DNA from: Oscillatoria salina IIICB1
GTDB taxonomy: Bacteria > Cyanobacteriota > Cyanobacteriia > Cyanobacteriales > SIO1D9
Assembly (NCBI RefSeq): GCF_020144665.1
Contig: NZ_JAAHBQ010000065.1
Location: 1 to 32,136 of the forward strand
Length of the DNA stretch: 32,136 nucleotides
Direction of reading: 5' to 3'
The first letter of the stretch is position 1; every line of letters starts with the position of its first letter. The position numbers were made by a program, and so were the translations under genes. This document shows, piece by piece, positions 16,656 to 25,419 of the stretch. The notes under the pieces are model-generated. The model did no database searches. It was not told the origin of the DNA and saw only the letters and a program-made list of their open reading frames with translations.

Positions 16656-19600
16656 TCGATCATTGTACCGTTAGCATCCCTATCAAAAGCGTTTCAATCC
16701 CTATTAGGGATTTTAGCTGATTAAAAGGCGCTAGGATAACACCGCGAGAGGGGAAACTACCAGTTTCAATCCCTATTAGGGATTTTAGCTGATTAAAAGT
16801 ATTGGTGACGATCTGCAAGCTAGAGAAGTTGCTTCAATTGTTTCAATCCCTATTAGGGATTTTAGCTGATTAAAAGAAGTCTTTAGGAGGTAATTAAAAA
16901 TGCGGAAAGGGTTTCAATCCCTATTAGGGATTTTAGCTGATTAAAAGCTTGAATCGATTGTTTAATTAAATCTAAATCTAAGTTTCAATCCCTATTAGGG
17001 ATTTTAGCTGATTAAAAGAATTTTTTGATCAAGTTTTTGATTTTAAAATATTTGGTTTCAATCCCTATTAGGGATTTTAGCTGATTAAAAGGCGAACTTG
17101 CCGCATAAAGGCGGCGATCGCGCCAACGTTTCAATCCCTATTAGGGATTTTAGCTGATTAAAAGACGAACAGCTAATTTGGCTGTATCACCGATATGCGT
17201 TTCAATCCCTATTAGGGATTTTAGCTGATTAAAAGAGCTGCACAAGTTTGTTTGTACCACCGATGTACTCAGTTTCAATCCCTATTAGGGATTTTAGCTG
17301 ATTAAAAGCTTACCTAGGTAAGTTTCCAACTCCTCACAATAAGTTTCAATCCCTATTAGGGATTTTAGCTGATTAAAAGGCGAAAATCACACCAGTGTTA
17401 GGGAAAGTTCCGTCGTTTCAATCCCTATTAGGGATTTTAGCTGATTAAAAGGTGGAATTGAATTGAGGTTAAAGAGATGAGTTATGTTTCAATCCCTATT
17501 AGGGATTTTAGCTGATTAAAAGTTCTGTAGATATTTCTCGACAGCTATAGCTAAAAGGTTTCAATCCCTATTAGGGATTTTAGCTGATTAAAAGATCTTT
17601 TGGGGTTAGTCGCTCTCAGTGAAATTTTGTTTCAATCCCTATTAGGGATTTTAGCTGATTAAAAGATGGTGAAAGTTTAACTATTGATGATATAGCCAAA
17701 TTAGTTTCAATCCCTATTAGGGATTTTAGCTGATTAAAAGGTTCTACTTACTAATCGTATCCGATCTAAGTTTCTGTTTCAATCCCTATTAGGGATTTTA
17801 GCTGATTAAAAGCTTCTAGGTGGTCTTGGAGGTTGACTGGGCAGCGGTTTCAATCCCTATTAGGGATTTTAGCTGATTAAAAGTTCCAGCAACGACTCCC
17901 CAAGCTGCACCTATAGGTTTCAATCCCTATTAGGGATTTTAGCTGATTAAAAGCATAAAGAGAACCGGGATTTTGAATCAAAGCACTGTTTCAATCCCTA
18001 TTAGGGATTTTAGCTGATTAAAAGGAGAATTTACAATAGATATGTGAGGGAAGCCTGCGTTTCAATCCCTATTAGGGATTTTAGCTGATTAAAAGCAACT
18101 ATTCTAGAAAGAATCGTAGGTATGCGAAAAGTTTCAATCCCTATTAGGGATTTTAGCTGATTAAAAGACTGCTAAATTTTATCAGTATCATTTACTAGAA
18201 TGTTTCAATCCCTATTAGGGATTTTAGCTGATTAAAAGCTTTTGAAAGGCGCTTGTTCTCCACAAGTTAGAAAAGTTTCAATCCCTATTAGGGATTTTAG
18301 CTGATTAAAAGAAAGTAATTAAGGCTTCTCAAGCTAAATTATTGAGTTTCAATCCCTATTAGGGATTTTAGCTGATTAAAAGGATTGTAATGAGTGGTAT
18401 CATCAGCAAGCAAGTCACTTAAGTTTCAATCCCTATTAGGGATTTTAGCTGATTAAAAGGCTCGCTTCACTCGCGCAGATATCGCAGTCAATGTTTTCGT
18501 TTCAATCCCTATTAGGGATTTTAGCTGATTAAAAGATTTCAATTGAACAACTACAAACTCAATTAGAAGCGTTTCAATCCCTATTAGGGATTTTAGCTGA
18601 TTAAAAGCCTTGGATCTTAGCGGCTACTTTGTCATACTCGCTCTTTAAGTTTCAATCCCTATTAGGGATTTTAGCTGATTAAAAGAAGGTATATGATCTC
18701 TTATTAGTTGTTGTGTTATGTTTCAATCCCTATTAGGGATTTTAGCTGATTAAAAGTAGTGTCTATCAGCTTTTGGCTAGGCTCTACAATTTTGTTTCAA
18801 TCCCTATTAGGGATTTTAGCTGATTAAAAGAAAATATGAGTAAAAATAGCGATAATCAAACGGCTGTTTCAATCCCTATTAGGGATTTTAGCTGATTAAA
18901 AGGCGGGGGGGTCTTGTTTTTGTGCCTCACCCTGCTCTGTTTCAATCCCTATTAGGGATTTTAGCTGATTAAAAGGTTAGAACCTTCCGCTAGTGGGGCT
19001 TTCGGACTACACGTTTCAATCCCTATTAGGGATTTTAGCTGATTAAAAGCCTGAAAATCCGGGTATTCTTCTTCGTTTTGGTCGTTATGCGTTTCAATCC
19101 CTATTAGGGATTTTAGCTGATTAAAAGAAAAATGGGTTAGGTTTTGCCAATCTAGTCAATGTTTCAATCCCTATTAGGGATTTTAGCTGATTAAAAGAGG
19201 TCACAGTCTAGAGTTTGCAGTAAGTCAAGTCGTTTCAATCCCTATTAGGGATTTTAGCTGATTAAAAGCAACATGGTCATACTTCCGAAACTTCTGTCTA
19301 AAGTTTCAATCCCTATTAGGGATTTTAGCTGATTAAAAGTTGAGTTGAGATTGTTATAGAGGAAACAGAATTTTAGTTTCAATCCCTATTAGGGATTTTA
19401 GCTGATTAAAAGTCGATTCTGATATCGAAGAAGCAACAGAAGCGGTTTCAATCCCTATTAGGGATTTTAGCTGATTAAAAGCAGTGATCGGTTTGTTGTT
19501 TACAGCGATCGCTTTGTTTCAATCCCTATTAGGGATTTTAGCTGATTAAAAGAGGTCGCAGCACGATGAAAGTTCGTGTCCTTCTTGAATTTGTTTCAAT

Positions 19601-20582
19601 CCCTATTAGGGATTTTAGCTGATTAAAAGCCTTTGCCATCGTAGCAGAGGATATCGGTCCGGTTTCAATCCCTATTAGGGATTTTAGCTGATTAAAAGCC
19701 AGTATTGTCCCTGGCTGTCCTTGATCAAGTATCTTGTTTCAATCCCTATTAGGGATTTTAGCTGATTAAAAGTTGCACTTGGTTACTGTCTTCTAGTAAT
19801 TCCGGTGAAGTTTCAATCCCTATTAGGGATTTTAGCTGATTAAAAGGTAGCAATTACTTGGGCTACTCCCAAGCAAATTGAAAAGTTTCAATCCCTATTA
19901 GGGATTTTAGCTGATTAAAAGTTACAAGAGGAGGCGATAATCTCGAAAATCAATGGTTTCAATCCCTATTAGGGATTTTAGCTGATTAAAAGGGTTGTTG
20001 ATTTTTGGAAAGAAGCAGTTTATTGGGTTTCAATCCCTATTAGGGATTTTAGCTGATTAAAAGCAATTACTAAATAGGTAACAATTCTCGGTTAGAAAAA
20101 CGAATGTTTCAATCCCTATTAGGGATTTTAGCTGATTAAAAGTTGAGTTGATTCAACAAAAAGCAGCAACAGCTTAGTTTCAATCCCTATTAGGGATTTT
20201 AGCTGATTAAAAGGGTGATTATGCGGACAAAAAGGTATTTGCTGACGCGTTTCAATCCCTATTAGGGATTTTAGCTGATTAAAAGAAGGAGTATTTTCAA
20301 AATATCTCAGTTTTGCACAGGCTGTTGTTTCAATCCCTATTAGGGATTTTAGCTGATTAAAAGATTCAGGCGATCGCTCTAGCATCCTTAAATTAGAAGT
20401 GTTTCAATCCCTATTAGGGATTTTAGCTGATTAAAAGGCAGGGGATTTATGCAGTTCCCAGTATAAGTTTAAAGTTTCAATCCCTATTAGGGATTTTAGC
20501 TGATTAAAAGTATTTCATATCTGCTTATGCCTCCATTGTGGCGGAGTTTCAATCCCTATTAGGGATTTTAGCTGATTAAAAG
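16619..20582 (-). CRISPR. Type I-D CRISPR array, 55 repeats and 54 spacers
   Basis: The repeat is 37 bp. On the minus strand it starts CTTTTAATCAGCTAAA, has the stem ATCCCT-AAT-AGGGAT and ends GATTGAAAC, the usual 3' end giving an 8-nt crRNA 5' handle ATTGAAAC. By hand count there are 55 repeats with a mean period of 73 bp and spacers of about 32-41 nt. All repeats that I read are identical except the one at 16619-16655. That degenerate repeat, the position of cas2 and the GAAAC end all put the leader at the right (20583-20794) and transcription on the minus strand, as for the cas genes. The oldest spacers are therefore at the left. Cas6 at 22733-23542 should process the transcript. Small open frames inside the array are artefacts of the repeat. 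Confidence 0.98.
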
Positions 20583-20794
20583 GGCGATCGCCTGAGATCC
20601 AGACGGTATGAAGTTTTCAAGGTTCGATTTTGCGAATCTCCTCTAAATGTATCATGAGTGAGAGAAAAAAACAAGTCAAAATCGCTGAAACCTTTGTGAA
20701 ATAACGGTTGCGGATCGATTTGGCGAATTGGAGCGCTCAAATCCTTACCAGAAGGGGAAATCAGCGATTTTTGACAGTGACTCATTTTCTACAC
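20583..20794 (-). promoter_or_regulatory. CRISPR leader
   Basis: The 212 bp between cas2 and the newest repeat has no gene. It holds a HIP1 site (GGCGATCGCC) directly next to the first repeat, A/T-rich runs, a possible promoter and a 14/15-nt inverted repeat (GTCAAAATCGCTGA at 20675-20688 and TCAGCGATTTTTGAC at 20761-20775). New spacers should enter at 20582/20583. Confidence 0.8.
20649..20679 (-). promoter_or_regulatory. Candidate promoter of the CRISPR array
   Basis: On the minus strand TTGACT (20674-20679) and TGATAC (20649-20654) are 19 bp apart. A start near 20642 would give about 60 nt of leader RNA before the first repeat. The spacing is long, so this is only a candidate. Confidence 0.4.
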
Positions 20795-21082
20795 CTACCC
20801 ATCCGCAGCTTCTGCAAAGAAAATTGTTTCGTCGCGAGGCATTTCGCCACCGATACGTTCGATTTTACCTTGACAGCAGCCGCAGAGGAAGTAAAAGCGG
20901 ATGCTGTCGGTTTCTGGTTGAATCAATTTTCGCAGACGCGATCGCAGTTTGGCATATTGAGTTTTGGTGAGGTCGCACTCGAAGACGCTATACTGCATCC
21001 ATTGTCCGTAGGATTTCAGGATGTTATGAATTTTGGTACGGCGTTTGTCTTCGGAAATGTCGTAGCTGATGACAACAAACAT
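20795..21082 (-). CDS. cas2: CRISPR adaptation protein Cas2
   Basis: 95 aa, the usual size. It starts with the ferredoxin-like first strand MFVVISYDISEDKRRTKI, where D8 is the conserved aspartate, and continues with NILKSYGQWMQYSVFECDL, typical of Cas2. The dimer bridges two Cas1 dimers in the spacer integrase and binds the prespacer. The C-terminus is GGEMPRDETIFFAEAADG. It lies 18 bp after cas1 in the same operon and directly before the leader. ATG start. Confidence 0.95.
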   Translation of the reverse strand: MFVVISYDISEDKRRTKIHNILKSYGQWMQYSVFECDLTKTQYAKLRSRLRKLIQPETDSIRFYFLCGCCQGKIERIGGEMPRDETIFFAEAADG

Positions 21083-21100
21083 GAGTTGGCTAATTTGTGC

Positions 21101-22105
21101 TTAAATTAGGACTAAGGGTGGATATTTGTCGGTTTCGCCCATGAGGTATTTAGCTAAAAGTCGGGCTTGAATTTCAAAGGCTTCTTGATAGGTACATTGA
21201 CGTTTCAAGACTGGATGTTTGAATTTGCTTTGTTTTTTCTGTTCGTAGAGACGGAGAAAGGTTTTCAGTCCGTCTTTGGTTAAGGAAACTGCTTCACTGA
21301 GGGGTTCGCTGGTAAAATCGTCTAAGGTTAGCGATCGCTTATTCAAGGCACTCAAGACGACTGCATCGACAACTAAGGGACGAAATTCTTCCATCAAATC
21401 CAATGCTAGTGAGGGACGACCGTAATGTTCGAGGTGGAGGTATCCTAGATAAGGATCGAAGCCAACGATGTTGACTGCGCTTTGGATATCGTGACGCAAC
21501 AGAGAGTAACCAAAGCTGAGTAAGGAGTTAACAGGATCGGTTGGTGGACGGCGTTTGCGCTTTTTAAATTCAAAATCGGCGTTTTTAATTAGTTGGTTGA
21601 AGCAGCCGAAATAAGCTTTGCTTCCTGCTCCTTCTAAGCCACGGAGGGAGTTAATATTGTTGGTAGTTTCGATTGGGGCTAATGCTTGTTCGATCTGAGT
21701 AATTCCGGTTTGTAGCTTTTGGTGAGAATTTTCGCGATCGCGTCTTCGCAAGCTGTTACGATAGTTTTTGAGTTTCCCTCGAACAAATCCTTGAACGAGA
21801 TGAATGGCTTGGGGTGTTTCTCCGGCTGCGTTCCATTGGGCTTTGCGAAGAAAGATATTTTTGGTAACTTCAGGTTCGAGACGACCGAGGTAGCGTCCGG
21901 TATGAGTAAAATAGCTGAGGGGAATGTTGCGTTGTAGCAATTCGGTGACGACTGCGGGGGAAACGGTGGCGCGTCCTAATAATACTACGCCGTCGATTTT
22001 AATCAGAGGAACGTCTATGAGTTTGGTTTTGTTAGCTTTGACGTGGAGACGTTCGTCAATTTTGCCAACGAAGGCATCTTCTTGAGTCACATATACTGTT
22101 CCCAT
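21101..22105 (-). CDS. cas1: CRISPR integrase Cas1 (type I-D)
   Basis: 334 aa from the ATG at 22105; a TTG two codons earlier (22111) is possible but the ATG has AAGGA upstream. Cas1 inserts new spacers at the leader end of the array by cutting and joining at the repeat edges. The metal-binding catalytic residues are visible: glutamate in SLRGLEGAGSKAYF, histidine in YLGYLHLEHYGRPSLALDL and the acidic residues in LMEEFRPLVVDA. The N-terminal beta domain starts GTVYVTQEDAFVGKIDERL. The gene lies between cas4 and cas2 with short gaps (30 and 18 bp), forming an adaptation module. Confidence 0.97.
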   Translation of the reverse strand: MGTVYVTQEDAFVGKIDERLHVKANKTKLIDVPLIKIDGVVLLGRATVSPAVVTELLQRNIPLSYFTHTGRYLGRLEPEVTKNIFLRKAQWNAAGETPQAIHLVQGFVRGKLKNYRNSLRRRDRENSHQKLQTGITQIEQALAPIETTNNINSLRGLEGAGSKAYFGCFNQLIKNADFEFKKRKRRPPTDPVNSLLSFGYSLLRHDIQSAVNIVGFDPYLGYLHLEHYGRPSLALDLMEEFRPLVVDAVVLSALNKRSLTLDDFTSEPLSEAVSLTKDGLKTFLRLYEQKKQSKFKHPVLKRQCTYQEAFEIQARLLAKYLMGETDKYPPLVLI

Positions 22106-22135
22106 GAGCAATTTTTCCTTAAATTTAGGGTTGAT

Positions 22136-22729
22136 TTACAATGCTTCTTGATAGTGTTCGACTTTCTTCGCTGCTTGGGGTAAGCAGCGTGAATAAAGGC
22201 TACAACCTTGACAGCGTGAACTATAGACGGCTGGCGGAATCGTGCCGGAAGCGAGTAAGGTTTGAATAGCGGTAATTGTGGCTGTTGCTTGTTGTCTCAA
22301 TTCTGCGGAGATTTCGACAAGTTGGCGTTGGTGTGAGTGGGCGTGGTAAATATAGCCGATGTTGACAGGTTTTCCGGTCATTTCTTCTAAGCATAAAGCT
22401 TGGGCGCATAGTTGCAATTCGTCGTTATCCCATTCGCCTTTTTTACCTCGTTTGTATTCTACGGGGTAAAATTGTCCGGAATCGGCTTCAATGAGGTCAG
22501 CTTTGCCAATTAAATGATATTTTTCTGATTTCAGCCAAATCGCGCGAATTTGCCAGGTTTCTTCACGATGTCCGTCGCCGAGAGTGTGGACGCGATCGTG
22601 TAAACTGGTTCCTTCGATGGTATATTCGTTATCGACAAATTCGCCTGTACAAAACATTCGCCAGTAGCGATGGGGACAATAAGAATATTGGTTGAGTGAG
22701 GCTATGGTTAAATAATCGAGGTTGTTCAT
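22136..22729 (-). CDS. cas4: CRISPR adaptation nuclease Cas4
   Basis: 197 aa, a RecB-like nuclease with a 4Fe-4S cluster that trims prespacers and helps select those with a proper PAM. One cluster cysteine is C18 in YSYCPHRYW and three are near the C-terminus (C173, C176, C182 in SRCQGCSLYSRC). Nuclease residues are H44 (TSLHDRV), D78 (GKADLIE), E91 and K93 (PVEYKRG), with Q106 in ELQLCAQ as the usual motif III. The ATG is 3 bp after the cas6 stop codon and its GGAG lies in the end of cas6, so the two are translated from one message. Confidence 0.95.
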   Translation of the reverse strand: MNNLDYLTIASLNQYSYCPHRYWRMFCTGEFVDNEYTIEGTSLHDRVHTLGDGHREETWQIRAIWLKSEKYHLIGKADLIEADSGQFYPVEYKRGKKGEWDNDELQLCAQALCLEEMTGKPVNIGYIYHAHSHQRQLVEISAELRQQATATITAIQTLLASGTIPPAVYSSRCQGCSLYSRCLPQAAKKVEHYQEAL

Positions 22730-22732
22730 AAT

Positions 22733-23542
22733 TTAAATTCTCCTTACCATTCCCATTCCCATTGTGGTTTTGCGCCCAATACCTGAATAAAGGGCAAAAT
22801 CTGCTAAAGTATTAATTTGTTTGATGACAATTGGGTCGAGTTTGCCAAAGATGCGGTAACTAATTTCGCCAACGCAGCCAATAAATTTACTGCGAGAGTC
22901 AGCAACAATTGCGGTATTTATGTTGAAATAACTGGGAAAAATCGTCTCGAAATCGATCTCGGAGAATTCAATTCCGCTATACTTATGCCAACGATTGAGT
23001 AAACTATTAAAGACACTTTCGGAATTTGGCAGTGCATTGTCGTACTTTCCTTGACGAAACGCTACGGGTGTGGCGAAATTCAAGGAAATTTGATTGGTGG
23101 TTTCGCTGGCGCGATCGTACAATTGCTCGTAAGGACAAGAATTCGCCCAAGGCTGCATCGATTGCGGTGTTCCCAGAATACTGGTAATTTTAAGGTCAGC
23201 CGAGCCTAAATGCCAAGCGCGATCGGGATTTAAGTTTAGCCACAGTTCAGTTAATTTGCCGAAAATTGTCTCGTCAAGCAGAGAAATTCGCCACCAACAA
23301 GAAGTTCCGGGGGGGATAGATTTTTGATGTTCCCATTGCAAAGTTTGACGCGATCGCGCTTTAATTTGTAAAGGACTAAGAGTAAATGCTTTACCCGATT
23401 GAGAATCATGTAAATAGTTACCCAACTCTTTGTCAACAGAACTCACTAAAGTTAGAAAAAGAGCGTGTAAATGTCTCCCACTCAAGTAATTTGGAGAAAT
23501 AGGAGATAGAGGGATTAGGTTGAGAACTAAACTGTAAGGCAT
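22733..23542 (-). CDS. cas6: CRISPR RNA endonuclease Cas6 (type I-D)
   Basis: 269 aa. It cuts the array transcript within each repeat, leaving the ATTGAAAC handle. The N-terminus MPYSLVLNLIPLSPISPNYLSG is the Cas6 first strand; the histidines in GRHLHALFL (H24, H26) are the likely catalytic region. The C-terminal glycine-rich loop is clear (ALYSGIGRKTTMGMGMVRRI). The repeat stem ATCCCT-AAT-AGGGAT directly before the cut is the expected substrate. It is in the cas operon between csc1 and cas4. It may also process the two-repeat unit at 29548-29659, which keeps the same stem. Confidence 0.92.
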   Translation of the reverse strand: MPYSLVLNLIPLSPISPNYLSGRHLHALFLTLVSSVDKELGNYLHDSQSGKAFTLSPLQIKARSRQTLQWEHQKSIPPGTSCWWRISLLDETIFGKLTELWLNLNPDRAWHLGSADLKITSILGTPQSMQPWANSCPYEQLYDRASETTNQISLNFATPVAFRQGKYDNALPNSESVFNSLLNRWHKYSGIEFSEIDFETIFPSYFNINTAIVADSRSKFIGCVGEISYRIFGKLDPIVIKQINTLADFALYSGIGRKTTMGMGMVRRI

Positions 23543-23587
23543 GGGATTTTGAGAAGTGAAACTTGTGCAAATTGAAAACTAAAAAAA

Positions 23588-24301
23588 TTATGCTTGCGCG
23601 CTAAAACGATACTCCATACGTGCAGGAATTTTCAGTCCTTTAATTTCGTCCAACTGATAATATTCTCCTCGCATTTTTACGTTACGAATTAAACTCACAG
23701 GCGGCATATTTACTACATCATAGCTGATTACTTGATGAGTAAACATCACATCTAAAGGATTTAAAGGATAAGGATAAGTAAACACACCAGATTTTGTTTG
23801 AGGTTTAGACAGTTCTTTCATGTCCACTTCTGCTTTACTCATCCACTTGCCTAAACGAATCCAACGTGATAATTTTAGTTGATTTTTGCTCAGGAGAAAA
23901 AACTCAAATTTACTTTCCGCAGCTATTTCTTTAGTTCTGCCAAAACTGGGAATATTTTTCTGAGTTTTTTGCATTTCCACGTAGTAGTTATTGTTGGCAT
24001 ACTTCCACGTATTAAGTATAGCAGAATGTGAGAGCGATCGCGCTGGGGTTACATAAATTTTTTGTTCATTGAGTGGGGTTAAATGGGCTTCATACTTAGG
24101 TACTTGTTCGGAGCAAAAATAGCGATAGGAATCTTCTTCAGAAACGTTAGTAGCATAAGTTTCGCTATCAACTAATCCTAGTGCATAACAAAGTGCATAA
24201 TTGTGTAATACAGGTTCAGTTTCGTACAGTCGTCCAATTTCACGAGTTGCAAAGTAGAGGCTATCGTGAAGTTCAATCTGACAGCGATAGATAATTGTCA
24301 T
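23588..24301 (-). CDS. csc1: Type I-D Cascade subunit Csc1 (Cas5)
   Basis: 237 aa. Csc1 is the Cas5-type RAMP protein of type I-D complexes, which binds the 5' handle of the crRNA and contacts Cas10d. The start MTIIYRCQIELHDSLYFATREIGRLYETEPVLHNYALCYA (quoted in pieces here: MTIIYRCQIELHDSLYFA and EPVLHNYALCYALGL) is characteristic of the family, as is the C-terminal NVKMRGEYYQL region. ATG start, no strong Shine-Dalgarno. It lies 70 bp after csc2, with a strong hairpin in the gap that may lower its expression compared with csc2. Confidence 0.93.
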   Translation of the reverse strand: MTIIYRCQIELHDSLYFATREIGRLYETEPVLHNYALCYALGLVDSETYATNVSEEDSYRYFCSEQVPKYEAHLTPLNEQKIYVTPARSLSHSAILNTWKYANNNYYVEMQKTQKNIPSFGRTKEIAAESKFEFFLLSKNQLKLSRWIRLGKWMSKAEVDMKELSKPQTKSGVFTYPYPLNPLDVMFTHQVISYDVVNMPPVSLIRNVKMRGEYYQLDEIKGLKIPARMEYRFSAQA

Positions 24302-24336
24302 AACATCAAAAGAGGTATGAAAGTTTAGTTTTGTTT

Positions 24337-24359
24337 GGGGTAAGGTAACACCTCACCCC
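24337..24359 (-). other. Strong hairpin between csc2 and csc1
   Basis: On the minus strand GGGGTGAGGT pairs with ACCTTACCCC (10 bp including one G-U) with a 3-nt loop. No T run follows, so it is not a standard terminator. It starts 13 nt after the csc2 stop codon. It probably protects the csc2 message end or lowers read-through, fitting the need for several Csc2 but only one Csc1 per complex. Confidence 0.7.
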
Positions 24360-24371
24360 GAAATCACACTG

Positions 24372-25382
24372 TTACTTTGATTTTGCTGTTTTTTTCTTCT
24401 TCTCACCTATATGTTTTTTAGCGTAAGCTTTGGTTTCAGTGTCAGCTTGTTGCAAAATAGAAAGAATACCTTTTTCGGTTGCTGTGAGTGCTTTTACTTC
24501 TGTGATTAGAGGTTGAAATGCTTCGCCAATAAAGTCAGTATAAACGATAAATTCATCTGCCATTAAAGCTTGAATTGCCTCAGTTGCTTTTTCCATTACT
24601 AAATCTTCGTCGAGGGGATCGATTGATGTTAAAATGTCTTTCGGAAGACGATCGTAAATTGCCTGTGTCCAGCGTAAATTACTAACAATTTCACCATCGG
24701 CAAAAACGACACCTAATAACTCATTTCTTACTCGTCCGGTACGAGTTGTTTGTGCGCCATAGTGTCTAGTTCGCAAGATGTTATTAAAAACATACAAAAA
24801 GCTAGCTTCTGTGGGGTCTTTTAAGGTGACAATACTAGGAAAAAACACTTGGGGACGGATATGATCTTGTTGATTGATACGACTGGTAACTTCACCCGGT
24901 TTAGAACCTTTTTCCCCTTTCGATGCCATTGTACCATTTTCATAAGGTGCGTTGAGAGTAAATGTTTCATGAGATTCGTCAAAAGGTGTAATAGAAAATG
25001 CTGTGTCAACAACAACTTTGGACTTTTCGGAACCAGAATCACCAATGGCAAAGCCGTAGATGATACAGTCAGGATTATCCATGCCAAATTCAACGTTATA
25101 TTCGCATTCTTCTGGTTTAACAAGTTCATATTTACGCAGTAATTCGCGACCAACTAAACGTTCTGGTGTTGATTGTTTGCGTTTAAACATTGAGAGACGA
25201 CTAATTGGTTGACGGTTGTCAATTCCGGCGCGAACGCGGGCTTTATTTAGTTCTCCGTCGGTTTGAAATAGGGGATAAGATTCTGTGACTCTGAGAGTTA
25301 GAAAGTGAACGTATTTTCCCATTGGTTTGTAGGGAATTTCGGTGTGGAAAAATTTGCTGTCGATGGTTTTAAGTAATGACAT
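24372..25382 (-). CDS. csc2: Type I-D Cascade backbone subunit Csc2 (Cas7)
   Basis: 336 aa. Csc2 is the Cas7 RAMP protein that lines up along the crRNA spacer in several copies. Family features are GKYVHFLTLRVTESYPLFQTDG at the start (here in part), RAGIDNRQPISRLSMFKRKQ, the region CIIYGFAIGDSGSEKSKVV and the NNILRTRHYGAQTTRTGRV segment. The C-terminus is lysine-rich (KKHIGEKKKKTAKSK). ATG start with AGGAG at good spacing. It is 37 bp after cas10d and followed by a hairpin. Confidence 0.95.
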   Translation of the reverse strand: MSLLKTIDSKFFHTEIPYKPMGKYVHFLTLRVTESYPLFQTDGELNKARVRAGIDNRQPISRLSMFKRKQSTPERLVGRELLRKYELVKPEECEYNVEFGMDNPDCIIYGFAIGDSGSEKSKVVVDTAFSITPFDESHETFTLNAPYENGTMASKGEKGSKPGEVTSRINQQDHIRPQVFFPSIVTLKDPTEASFLYVFNNILRTRHYGAQTTRTGRVRNELLGVVFADGEIVSNLRWTQAIYDRLPKDILTSIDPLDEDLVMEKATEAIQALMADEFIVYTDFIGEAFQPLITEVKALTATEKGILSILQQADTETKAYAKKHIGEKKKKTAKSK

Positions 25383-25419
25383 TTGTTGACTCCTATTAGT
25401 TGATGGTTGTCAGGAAAAT

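Noticed and set aside
20128-20385. Open frame of 85 codons with repeated SFNQLKSLIGIE segments
   Set aside because: It is a translation of CRISPR repeats and spacers; the repeated peptide is the repeat itself.
20576-20785. Open frame across the leader on the minus strand
   Set aside because: It begins near cas2 and ends in the last repeat, has no recognisable protein features and overlaps the leader.
20708-21109. Plus-strand open frame opposite cas2
   Set aside because: It is antisense to cas2, which is a clear family member on the minus strand.
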